Positions 1 through 5,998 of a DNA stretch of 6,147 nucleotides are shown one piece after another; position 1 is the first letter of the stretch; each line of letters opens with the position of its first letter. Under the pieces are notes generated by a model that saw nothing but the letters and a program-made list of their open reading frames with translations, ran no database searches and was not told the origin of the DNA. Source of the stretch: Promethearchaeota archaeon (GTDB lineage: Archaea; Asgardarchaeota; Lokiarchaeia; Sigyniarchaeales; SOKP01). The position numbers and the translations under genes are program-made. The stretch lies in assembly GCA_019894815.1 (NCBI GenBank), contig JAGXNU010000128.1:1-6147 (forward strand), read 5' to 3'.

Positions 1-32
1 GTAAAAAGAGTATAAAGAAAAAAAATAAAAAT
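1..32 (-). terminator. U-rich terminator tract downstream of the nucleotidyltransferase-like gene
   Basis: Read on the minus strand, the bases just after the TAA stop are a run of T residues interrupted by single A and C bases, including eight consecutive T. Archaeal RNA polymerase terminates on such oligo-U tracts without a hairpin, so this is a likely terminator. No hairpin is visible. Confidence 0.4.
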
Positions 33-983
33 TTAGGATTTTAGCTGCTGGTTTAGTCTATGATTATATTGGACCAAATTGGAATCATTATATTTATTCA
101 AGGCACTACTCACTTTTTCGAGATGATTGGCAATTGCTAAAGAATAGCGACATAAACTTATTAAATTTGAGGTAGTTCTAGTACTCCTAGTGTTTATTGC
201 TTGTTCGAATGAACTCCAAGCTTCTAACCATTCATCTTTATGTATCCCCTCTTTTCCATCATTAATCATTACTACATTTAGGATATCACTTAAATCTACA
301 TCATGACCTCTTTTGATTTTTTTATCAAAAATTTCTTTTAGATTTGACCCTTCTAGAAAAGCACCTGCTCCAAAATCAAGTAATAAATTAAGGTTATTTG
401 CAGCAAATAATATTTCCTTTCTTTTCTCTTCCGTATTTAGTTTTTCCCAATTAACTCTCTTTTCCCATTCACCCGTTTTTTTGTTTTTTATAAAATTGCA
501 TTCCTTTAATTTGGAGTCTAAAAGGCTAGTTTGAAACATCCAAAAATCAATATCATCAGTAAATCTTTTCCTTCTCCAATCTCTGGTTGTATACTTCCCC
601 AAATATAACTTTAAAGTACCCCTAAATACATTAAACTTCCCATTTTTCAAGGCACTACGTGCTTCTTCACAAAAATGGTGATTTGGATCATTTGAGCACA
701 CTTCTATTTTTTTTAATACTTTTCTAGCTTCATTTGCAACGACATCGCAAGGTATGCTTCCATCAGAAGGGTAAGATCTAGATCCTCCTCTAATAAAATC
801 CTCAAATAAGCCAGAATCATCATCTGGAATTGAGTACCAAGGATTATTAAAAGTGACTTTAGTAAAGATATAATGTGTGAATTCATTTTCATCTTTCCAA
901 TTTTTTTCTATAATAGGGGAAACATCTCTAAGGTTATCACCTTTAGTTATAGCATCAGCTTTTATATCCCATATACCATTCAT
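33..983 (-). CDS. AbiEii-like nucleotidyltransferase domain protein (putative)
   Basis: This is a 316-residue protein if it starts at the ATG at 983. The frame stays open to an ATG at 1070, which would add 29 hydrophobic residues. I prefer 983 because a TATA-like element lies about 26 nt upstream and a membrane-like N-terminus does not suit this fold. Numbering from the longer frame, the core reads F-R-G-T-L-K-L (149-155), then R-F-T-D-D-I-D-F (169-176), then L-L-L-D-F-G-A-G (229-236). These match a nucleotidyltransferase glycine motif, the paired metal-binding aspartates (D173, D175) and a third acidic residue (D232). Next comes K-(I)-K-R-G-H-D-V-D-L-S-D-I-L (251-264), like the R-x-x-x-(R)D-L-x-D motif of AbiEii proteins. 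A charged 140-residue N-terminal region and a helical C-terminus are unassigned. AbiEii proteins transfer nucleotides to RNA in type IV toxin systems, but no AbiEi antitoxin gene adjoins, so a toxin role is not shown. The fold call is motif inference by eye. Confidence 0.6.
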   Translation of the reverse strand: MNGIWDIKADAITKGDNLRDVSPIIEKNWKDENEFTHYIFTKVTFNNPWYSIPDDDSGLFEDFIRGGSRSYPSDGSIPCDVVANEARKVLKKIEVCSNDPNHHFCEEARSALKNGKFNVFRGTLKLYLGKYTTRDWRRKRFTDDIDFWMFQTSLLDSKLKECNFIKNKKTGEWEKRVNWEKLNTEEKRKEILFAANNLNLLLDFGAGAFLEGSNLKEIFDKKIKRGHDVDLSDILNVVMINDGKEGIHKDEWLEAWSSFEQAINTRSTRTTSNLISLCRYSLAIANHLEKVSSALNKYNDSNLVQYNHRLNQQLKS

Positions 984-1004
984 TTGAAAAACTCTACATA
1001 TAAT

Positions 1005-1012
1005 TAATAAAA
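1005..1012 (-). promoter_or_regulatory. Putative TATA box for the nucleotidyltransferase-like gene
   Basis: On the minus strand this reads TTTTATTA, centred about 26 nt upstream of the ATG at 983. That is the spacing expected for an archaeal leaderless transcript starting at the ATG. It lies inside the possible N-terminal extension, which argues for the shorter protein. Confidence 0.4.
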
Positions 1013-1072
1013 TTATGAAAAAATCAAACTTAAATCTTTTTTCTATATTATATAGAATGATTAAGCACATAG

Positions 1073-1080
1073 TATAAATA
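1073..1080 (+). promoter_or_regulatory. TATA box for the zinc-ribbon protein gene (leaderless)
   Basis: TATAAATA is a near-consensus archaeal TATA box. Its centre is 26.5 nt upstream of the ATG at 1103, and no Shine-Dalgarno sequence precedes that ATG, so the transcript probably begins at the start codon. It shares a 119-bp divergent intergenic region with the promoter of the minus-strand gene. Confidence 0.65.
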
Positions 1081-1102
1081 GAATCTCTATTTCTTTCTCA
1101 TT

Positions 1103-1786
1103 ATGAAAGAACTCTTTTCAGTTTTTGTTTATGCACCTTGGGATAAGCTCAAAACAAATAAGCTGACTGAAATTAGATTATTATCTCTCAAAAGCATATT
1201 TGAAAAATATCCCGTGATTGAACCGAAATTTTTTGATGATCTATCAGAAAATATCAATAAAAATATGCACTATTCTTGGTTCGACTGCATTAAAAGAATT
1301 GTAGGCCCAGATAAAGAAGATTATGAAATTCAAAGTTGGAATATTATTTGGGCAATGGATACGGATAATAGAATGTATCAATTCTTATTCCAAAAAGTAG
1401 AGGATTCTGAAGCGTCTCAAGCATTAATGGTTGGATTGGCTCCTCCAGAGCTTGGGAAATTATTTTCGGAATATAATGATGATGCAATTCTTAGGATCTT
1501 ATCCATGTTGAATAATCAAAAAAAAATAAAATTCTTGATGGGACTAGCTCCAAAAGGGATATCATTGGCTGAAGAACAACAACTTATACAAGCTAATAAA
1601 AACGATCCGGACAAGATAAAATTTGTAAACTCGCTAAAAGAAATGCCAAACATCCAAGGACAATGGTTTTTTCCGCGTAATCCAATGTGCCCGGTTTGTA
1701 AAGGACTGCTGATTGAGAATATGGATTATGTTAAAGGTTATCAGAAGTTATTGTGTCCTCAATGTGGCTATGAACGAAAGAAATAG
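1103..1786 (+). CDS. Helical-repeat protein with C-terminal zinc ribbon, function unknown
   Basis: This 227-residue protein is one I do not recognise as a named family. Two parts can be read. Residues about 101-165 hold a pseudo-repeat: A-L-M-V-G-L-A-P-P-E-L (107-117) and F-L-M-G-L-A-P-K-G-I (144-153), separated by a helix ending L-R-I-L-S-M-L. The pattern of short helices with 'L-x-x-L-x-P' turns resembles the intracellular N-terminal domain of MgtE and the FliG middle domain, which act as interaction scaffolds. The C-terminus has a zinc ribbon: C196-P-V-C199 and C218-P-Q-C221, each Cys pair on a knuckle, 18 residues apart. Residues 1-95 are helical and rich in Trp and Asp, with no known motif. 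There is no signal peptide or membrane segment, so it is probably cytosolic. The start is fixed by a TATA box 26 nt upstream. It is divergent from the nucleotidyltransferase-like gene; glpK follows 81 bp later. The gene is confident, the function is open. Confidence 0.85.
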   Translation: MKELFSVFVYAPWDKLKTNKLTEIRLLSLKSIFEKYPVIEPKFFDDLSENINKNMHYSWFDCIKRIVGPDKEDYEIQSWNIIWAMDTDNRMYQFLFQKVEDSEASQALMVGLAPPELGKLFSEYNDDAILRILSMLNNQKKIKFLMGLAPKGISLAEEQQLIQANKNDPDKIKFVNSLKEMPNIQGQWFFPRNPMCPVCKGLLIENMDYVKGYQKLLCPQCGYERKK

Positions 1787-1821
1787 GGAATTAACAATAA
1801 TAATTTTATTAAATATTAGAA

Positions 1822-1829
1822 TATATAAT
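1822..1829 (+). promoter_or_regulatory. Putative TATA box for glpK
   Basis: TATATAAT lies centred 42 nt upstream of the glpK ATG at 1868, which predicts a leader of about 16 nt. A second candidate, GATATTAA at 1843-1850, is nearer but only about 21 nt from the ATG. No Shine-Dalgarno sequence is seen before the ATG. Confidence 0.4.
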
Positions 1830-1867
1830 TTGTTACGAAAAAGATATTAATTGAGTAGATAATTATC

Positions 1868-3397
1868 ATGCCGTATATTGTAGCACTTGATTTAGGCACT
1901 ACAGGTTGTCGTACTTTTATATTTGACTTATCTGGAAGTATTTTAGCAAGTGATTATCAAGAATGGGAGAGTATATATCCCGCTCCTTCACATGTAGAGC
2001 AAGATGCCAATATTTGGTGGGAATCAATTAAAAGAACGATTGAAAGGGCTATTAAGAAGAGTGGTATAGATAAAACTGAAATAGTCAGTTTATCTGTAAC
2101 AAATCAGAGAGAAACTATTGTTCCTGTAGATAAAGAGGGAAATCCTTTACACAATGCCTTAGTTTGGCAAGATAGAAGAACAATGGAACAGGTTGAATTT
2201 ATTAAGAGAAAAATTGGCGATGATAAAATATATAGAACAACTGGTTTAACCATAGATCCATATTTTTCTGCCACCAAAATACTCTGGTTTAAAAATAATA
2301 AACCTGAAGTCTATAATCAAACTCACAAATTTCTACTGGTTTCAGATTTCATAATACATAAGCTCACGGGACAATTTGTAACCGATCATTCAAACGCTTC
2401 ACGAACCATGCTCTTCGATATAAACAAATTAAAATATTCTGAAGAAATTGCTTCTGTATTGGAAATTGATCTTGATAAAATGCCAGAACCAATGGAAAGT
2501 GGAGTTGACATTGGAGAAATTGTATCCAACGAGACAGACTTTGATAAAAAGACGTTAGTTATCACTGGAGCGGGAGATCAACAATCCGCAGCATTAGGAG
2601 TGGGAGTTGTATCACCCGGGGAGATTAAATGCACTACTGGAACGGGTAGTTTCATCCTCGCCTTCTTAGAAGAACCAAAGTTTGATCCTGAGAAAAGAGT
2701 ATTATGTAGTTGTCATGCTGTACCAGGAAAATGGGTTCAAGAGGCTAGCATTTTTACTTCAGGGGCAGTATTAAGATGGTTTAGAGATCAAATTGGTTTT
2801 GATGAGTGTCAAAAAGCTGAAGAATTAGGTCAAGATCCTTATGAAATAATGATATCAGAAGCTGAAAAATCTCCTGTAGGGTCTAACGGTTTGCTTTTTA
2901 TACCACATTTAGTAGGAGCAGGAGCACCTCATTGGAATCCTTACGCAAAGGGAATTTTATATGGTTTATCATTAGGTCATCAACGAAAAGATCTTTATAG
3001 AGCCGTTCTAGAAGGAGTGGCTTACGAAGTAAAAAAAAATATCCTCGTTTTTAAATCCCTCGGAATTGAACCGAAAGAATTAAAAATTACTGGAGGAGGT
3101 TCTCGCTCTGATTTATGGAATCAAATTTATGCAGATGTATTAGGAATATCTTGTGTGAGAAATGTTAATGAAGAGGCTACATCTTTAGGAGCAGCAATTT
3201 TAGCCGCTTATGGCGCGGGTTTATTTCCAGATATATCTAAAGCCGCAGAAAATATTTGTAAAATTGATAAACGATGGTCTCCAAATGAAAATCACAATGA
3301 ATTTTATGATAAAATATTCCGTTTTTCAAATAGGTTATATTCAAATCTGAGTGAAAATGAGTTTTATAAGAACTTTAATGATATATTTCAAAATTAG
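1868..3397 (+). CDS. glpK: Glycerol kinase (FGGY family)
   Basis: Glycerol kinase phosphorylates glycerol with ATP to sn-glycerol 3-phosphate in the cytosol, feeding glycolysis/gluconeogenesis or lipid synthesis. The 509-residue length is normal for the family. The phosphate-binding motif D-L-G-T-T-G is at 8-13. Residues that contact glycerol in the E. coli enzyme all have counterparts: R81 and E82 in N-Q-R-E-T, W100 in V-W-Q, Y132 in D-P-Y-F-S, catalytic base D237 in G-D-Q-Q and F262 in G-T-G-S-F. Both FGGY signatures fit: Y132 to N144 and G362 to E382. The ATP-site G-G-G-S motif is at 409-412. The fructose-1,6-bisphosphate loop (G-G-K-G-G-T-R in E. coli) is absent, so that feedback is unlikely. 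Some segments (D-L-G-T-T-G-C-R, and G-G-G-S-R-S-D-L-W near 409) are more like xylulokinase, but the substrate residues favour glycerol. No glpF or glpD gene adjoins. ATG at 1868 puts the motif at the usual distance from the N-terminus. Confidence 0.93.
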   Translation: MPYIVALDLGTTGCRTFIFDLSGSILASDYQEWESIYPAPSHVEQDANIWWESIKRTIERAIKKSGIDKTEIVSLSVTNQRETIVPVDKEGNPLHNALVWQDRRTMEQVEFIKRKIGDDKIYRTTGLTIDPYFSATKILWFKNNKPEVYNQTHKFLLVSDFIIHKLTGQFVTDHSNASRTMLFDINKLKYSEEIASVLEIDLDKMPEPMESGVDIGEIVSNETDFDKKTLVITGAGDQQSAALGVGVVSPGEIKCTTGTGSFILAFLEEPKFDPEKRVLCSCHAVPGKWVQEASIFTSGAVLRWFRDQIGFDECQKAEELGQDPYEIMISEAEKSPVGSNGLLFIPHLVGAGAPHWNPYAKGILYGLSLGHQRKDLYRAVLEGVAYEVKKNILVFKSLGIEPKELKITGGGSRSDLWNQIYADVLGISCVRNVNEEATSLGAAILAAYGAGLFPDISKAAENICKIDKRWSPNENHNEFYDKIFRFSNRLYSNLSENEFYKNFNDIFQN

Positions 3398-3411
3398 GAT
3401 TATTATTATTA

Positions 3412-3434
3412 TTATTTAGTTTTCTTCTCTATTT
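3412..3434 (+). terminator. Pyrimidine-rich terminator tract after glpK
   Basis: A T-rich stretch with a TTTTCTTCTCTATTT core begins about 15 bp after the glpK stop, following six ATT triplets at 3399-3416. It fits an archaeal U-tract terminator. A nearly identical core follows the next gene. Confidence 0.4.
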
Positions 3435-3450
3435 ACTTGATTCTGGCGTT

Positions 3451-3486
3451 AATGAACAATTTTATATAGTTAAATTGTTATTCATT
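3451..3486. promoter_or_regulatory. Inverted repeat bracketing a TATA box: putative operator
   Basis: The left arm AATGAACAATTT (3451-3462) is matched by the right arm AAATTGTT-ATT-CATT (3472-3486). The inner 8 bp of each arm are perfect complements and the outer 4 bp also pair, after a 3-nt insert. The 9-bp spacer holds most of the TATA box. A regulator bound here would block TBP/TFB. The role is inferred from position; no regulator is identified. Confidence 0.4.
3461..3468 (+). promoter_or_regulatory. TATA box for the four-helix membrane protein gene
   Basis: TTTATATA is a good archaeal TATA box. Transcription about 26 nt downstream would start near 3491, leaving a leader of about 25 nt before the ATG at 3516. 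That leader contains AAGTGA at 3505-3510, a partial Shine-Dalgarno match 5 nt before the ATG. Confidence 0.5.
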
Positions 3487-3515
3487 CTATAATTAAAACC
3501 AATCAAGTGAAATTT

Positions 3516-4103
3516 ATGGAAACTCTTAAAGAATTAGAATATAGTTCTAGCCAAAAAGCTGTAGGTGAATTATTTTATATCTTCATGATGATATCATGCT
3601 TTGGAATCGTAGTTGGGTTGGTATGGTCTATTTTTGATTTTGTCATGCCTTTAGGGAAATTTGATTTATTCCTTGCATTAAATCTTGGATACCAAATTGC
3701 GATTGTAGCTGGATTTTTAGCCGCATTATTTTTACTTTTGATTTTCTTCTTTGGATTGTTTAAAAAAGGAGCTAAAGGTGTATTAAGATTCCTTTTTAAA
3801 GAAAGAGAACTCGAAGAAAGATACAAGAATCGACTTGATGTTAAGATTGCATCAGGTGGCTTATTAATTAGCATCATGGCAGTCATAGTTGGTATAATAT
3901 TTGCTATCGTACAAGATCTTATGGCAGGATCTGGTTCTTCACCATTATCAGGCTTGTTTACCGAATTTTCTGCAGGTAATTGGGTATTATTTGGAGGTTT
4001 TGTATTCTTAGCATTAGTAGGATTGACGTTATTCTTGATATATTTCTGGAAAAATGGAAATTATGCGATTATGAGAATCGTGGGAATTTTAGAAAAAGAA
4101 TAA
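3516..4103 (+). CDS. Four-transmembrane protein of unknown function
   Basis: This 195-residue integral membrane protein belongs to no family I recognise. Four hydrophobic segments stand out at about residues 19-41, 56-81, 113-133 and 155-177. A strongly charged loop lies between helices 2 and 3 (about 83-111, with many Lys, Arg and Glu), so by the positive-inside rule this loop and both termini face the cytosol. The short loop between helices 3 and 4 is rich in Gly and Ser and would be outside. There are no conserved polar residues inside the helices to suggest a transporter or channel, and no signal peptide. I chose ATG at 3516; an in-frame GTG at 3507 would add three residues, but it overlaps the AAGTGA that looks like the ribosome-binding site. 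The gene has its own TATA box with a flanking inverted repeat and a terminator-like tract after it, so it is probably a single-gene unit. The glpK gene lies upstream, but a glycerol transport role is not supported by the sequence. Confidence 0.85.
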   Translation: METLKELEYSSSQKAVGELFYIFMMISCFGIVVGLVWSIFDFVMPLGKFDLFLALNLGYQIAIVAGFLAALFLLLIFFFGLFKKGAKGVLRFLFKERELEERYKNRLDVKIASGGLLISIMAVIVGIIFAIVQDLMAGSGSSPLSGLFTEFSAGNWVLFGGFVFLALVGLTLFLIYFWKNGNYAIMRIVGILEKE

Positions 4104-4126
4104 TATTTTTTTCCTCTCTATTTTAT
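4104..4126 (+). terminator. Pyrimidine-rich terminator tract after the membrane protein gene
   Basis: Immediately after the TAA stop is a run of seven T followed by CCTCTCTATTTTATT. This is a typical archaeal U-rich termination signal and shares its core with the tract after glpK. Confidence 0.45.
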
Positions 4127-4160
4127 TACTTGAAATTAGAAAATTAATGCAGTTATTTCA

Positions 4161-4168
4161 TTTTTATT
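4161..4168 (+). promoter_or_regulatory. Weak TATA-like element upstream of the HerA-like gene
   Basis: TTTTTATT is centred about 28 nt before the ATG at 4193, close to leaderless spacing. It overlaps two direct copies of TTATTTCA (4153-4160 and 4164-4171) spaced 11 bp apart. No Shine-Dalgarno sequence precedes the ATG. Confidence 0.3.
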
Positions 4169-4192
4169 TCAAACATTTCCTTTTTTAACTCA

Positions 4193-5719
4193 ATGAGCGA
4201 TAAAGTAGGTACAGTTTTTAATTTCCTTCAATTACCAGATGTACATCAATTTCCATTTGTCATTGATAAACTAACTAATGAAATGATGGTTAAAAAGGGA
4301 CAATTCGTTTACACCAAGTCAATTGAAGGATATTTAATTGGAATGGTTGAGAAAATCATTCTCTTAAACGAATATTTCTCAGATGCACTGACGATTAAGG
4401 CATATAATAGTAGTAGTAATCCTAATATACTTAAAGGCTTGTTTCCAAGTGATGAATTTGAATATGCCATTGCTATAGTGAAAAATTTAGGAATAATCGA
4501 ATTTAAGGACGAAGATAAGAAGAAGATAAAATTAATAAAAAGGATGACATATCCCGCAAGTCCTGGAAAGAAAGTCTTCTTGGTCGAAGCCAACATCCTT
4601 AAAAAATTCATAGGACTTGATTATGAAAATGGTTTAAATATTGGAAATTTAAAAATTGCGAATATTGAAGCAAAGATCAATATTAATAAGTTAATCAATA
4701 AACATTTTTCAATTCTTTCTATTTCGGGAGGAGGAAAAAGTTATTTGACTTCAATTCTCTTAGAAGAATTACTCTCCCGTCCGAATTCAATAGGTACTCC
4801 CGCCATAGTTATCATAGATGTGCACGGAGAATATACATACCTTAAATCAATTCCAGAACTTCAAGATAAGATTAAAATATTCGATGGACTATATCTTCAA
4901 ATTTCTGTCCCCCAGATGAATGCTTATAGCTTTCGAAAATATCAATCACAAATTACAAGCGTCCAAGTTAGAGAACTTAATAAATATATAAATAAATTAA
5001 AGCAAGATAAATCAAAAAAGGGTAACTATTCTTTAAGAGATATAATCACTCTTATTGATGAAGAGACTGAAGGTAATAAAACTACTCGTCAAGCATTAAT
5101 CGGGTGGTTAACAGAATTAGAAAGATTAAATGTATTTGGGACCCAAGAAAATCCCATATTAAAAAACTCCATTAAACCTGGGGAATTAACAATTTTCAAT
5201 TTTCAAAATGAGATTTCTATCCGAAAAAAACAAATTTTGGTAGATTATTTATGCAATCGACTCTTTCATATGCGACGGATGGACGAATTACCTCCATTTC
5301 TTCTCATAATTGAAGAAGCTCATCAATTTTGCCCTGAAGCAGCTCAATCTAAAGCAATTTCAAAATCAATAATTGAAACTATAGCACGAGAGGGTAGAAA
5401 ATTTATGGCTTGTTTATGTCTAATTAGTCAAAGACCTAAAAAATTAAGTAGTACAGCCCTTTCTCAAATGAATTCAAAAATGGTTTTAAACATTAAAAAT
5501 CCTTATGATTTAAAGCACCTCATGGATAGCTCTGAAGCCATAACTAAGGAATATGCAGATATGATTTCAAGTTTGGGTGTAGGTGAAACTTTACTAATGG
5601 GCAATGCGATAAATTATCCGATCTTTATTGAAATTAGACCAAGAAAATATAAATCTAAAGTTGAAGACTTTACATTATCTCAAGTATGTTTAAAGTGGAA
5701 TAGCAACCATTTAACTTAA
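4193..5719 (+). CDS. herA: HerA-like hexameric ATPase (DUF87/FtsK-HerA superfamily)
   Basis: HerA proteins form hexameric rings that pump or unwind duplex DNA; in archaea they usually work with the NurA nuclease and Mre11-Rad50 to resect DNA ends. The 508-residue length is normal. The N-terminal region (about 5-60, with G-Q-F-V-Y and L-I-G-M-V strands) fits the HAS-barrel. Walker A is S-I-S-G-G-G-K-S at 176-183; its first residue is Ser where Gly is canonical. V-I-I-D-V-H-G-E-Y (206-214) is a HerA hallmark. Walker B is L-I-I-E-E-A-H (371-377), with Glu in the first acidic position as in many archaeal homologues. A-R-E-G-R-K (398-403) holds the likely arginine finger, and I-S-Q-R-P (411-415) is the sensor motif. 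Residues 64-160 form a charged insert before the ATPase core. No nurA, mre11 or rad50 lies in the window, so this may be a paralogue rather than the repair HerA. A defence role, as for some HerA proteins, has no partner here to support it. Confidence 0.9.
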   Translation: MSDKVGTVFNFLQLPDVHQFPFVIDKLTNEMMVKKGQFVYTKSIEGYLIGMVEKIILLNEYFSDALTIKAYNSSSNPNILKGLFPSDEFEYAIAIVKNLGIIEFKDEDKKKIKLIKRMTYPASPGKKVFLVEANILKKFIGLDYENGLNIGNLKIANIEAKININKLINKHFSILSISGGGKSYLTSILLEELLSRPNSIGTPAIVIIDVHGEYTYLKSIPELQDKIKIFDGLYLQISVPQMNAYSFRKYQSQITSVQVRELNKYINKLKQDKSKKGNYSLRDIITLIDEETEGNKTTRQALIGWLTELERLNVFGTQENPILKNSIKPGELTIFNFQNEISIRKKQILVDYLCNRLFHMRRMDELPPFLLIIEEAHQFCPEAAQSKAISKSIIETIAREGRKFMACLCLISQRPKKLSSTALSQMNSKMVLNIKNPYDLKHLMDSSEAITKEYADMISSLGVGETLLMGNAINYPIFIEIRPRKYKSKVEDFTLSQVCLKWNSNHLT

Positions 5720-5929
5720 CTTTTCCATCACTTCTTCTCTAATCTCTTGATTATTCTTATTAAGAACAATCATATTCTTGTTCTTTGAGACTCTAAATAG
5801 ATTAATAATATTTCTACTCTCGAGTTTCATGAATAATTCTTCAAGTAACAGACTATTGACAAATGGGAACTCCTTTTTTAAAAGTTCTTCCAGGCGTTTA
5901 TCAAGGATTTCCCCCCTATTTTCTATCAA
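5711..5929 (-). CDS. Small archaeal winged-helix DNA-binding protein (start uncertain)
   Basis: From the TTG at 5929 this encodes 72 residues. The pattern E-I-L-D-K-R-L-E-E-L-L-K-K, then L-L-L-E-E-L-F-M-K-L-E-S-R-N-I-I, then V-S-K-N-K-N-M-I-V-L fits a winged helix: helix 2, a recognition helix with the 'L-M-K-L-E' type core, and a two-strand wing. Similar small proteins are common in archaea as presumed transcription factors. The frame stays open upstream to 6002 and there adds I-V-N-S-L-I-E-L-L, which completes helix 1, so the TTG start probably truncates the domain. No ATG or GTG exists in that extension. The codon ATC at 5981-5983 sits 7 nt after AAAAGGTG, a good Shine-Dalgarno match; starting there gives 90 residues. 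The stop lies inside the HerA gene's end: the two convergent genes overlap by 9 bp. DNA binding is inferred from the fold; the target is unknown. Confidence 0.6.
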   Translation of the reverse strand: MIENRGEILDKRLEELLKKEFPFVNSLLLEELFMKLESRNIINLFRVSKNKNMIVLNKNNQEIREEVMEKLS

Positions 5930-5982
5930 GAGCTCAATAAGAGAGTTGACGATGGGTTTTTGATTCCAGCGATTTGATTCGA

Positions 5983-5990
5983 TTTTATAA
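5983..5990 (-). promoter_or_regulatory. TATA-like element or leader upstream of the winged-helix gene
   Basis: On the minus strand this reads TTATAAAA, a good TATA box match that would place transcription start near 5960 and leave about a 30-nt leader before the TTG at 5929. It directly follows AAAAGGTG (5991-5998), which could instead be a ribosome-binding site for a start at 5983. A second TATA-like TATTTAAAA lies further upstream. The two readings exclude each other. Confidence 0.3.
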
Positions 5991-5998
5991 CACCTTTT
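5991..5998 (-). promoter_or_regulatory. Possible Shine-Dalgarno sequence pointing to a non-ATG start
   Basis: AAAAGGTG on the minus strand contains AGGTG, complementary to the 16S rRNA 3' end. It is the strongest such match seen before any gene in this window. It lies 7 nt before the in-frame ATC at 5983, the ideal distance for a start codon. Confidence 0.35.

Noticed and set aside
33..200. HEPN-like R-x-x-x-x-x-x-x-H near the C-terminus of the nucleotidyltransferase-like protein (R308 and H316)
   Set aside because: The spacing is longer than the HEPN R-x4-6-H motif and no second element supports it.
313..534. Open frame of 73 codons on the plus strand
   Set aside because: It lies wholly inside the nucleotidyltransferase-like gene on the opposite strand and its Ser/Phe-rich product is typical of an antisense shadow.
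984..1070. N-terminal extension of the nucleotidyltransferase-like gene to an ATG at 1070
   Set aside because: It adds a hydrophobic stretch unlike a cytosolic enzyme, has no TATA box at the right distance, and covers the TATA-like element that fits the ATG at 983.
3399..3416. Six tandem ATT triplets after glpK
   Set aside because: A short simple repeat in AT-rich DNA just after a stop codon needs no special explanation.
3575..3886. Open frame on the minus strand inside the membrane protein gene
   Set aside because: The plus-strand reading gives four clean membrane helices and has a promoter; the minus reading is an antisense shadow.
4309..4611. Open frame on the minus strand inside the HerA-like gene
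   Set aside because: The plus strand encodes a well-supported HerA N-terminal region here; no promoter or motif supports the minus frame.
5778..5963. Open frame of 61 codons on the plus strand after herA
   Set aside because: It is a Ser/Phe/Leu-rich product antisense to the winged-helix frame, which has a recognisable fold pattern.
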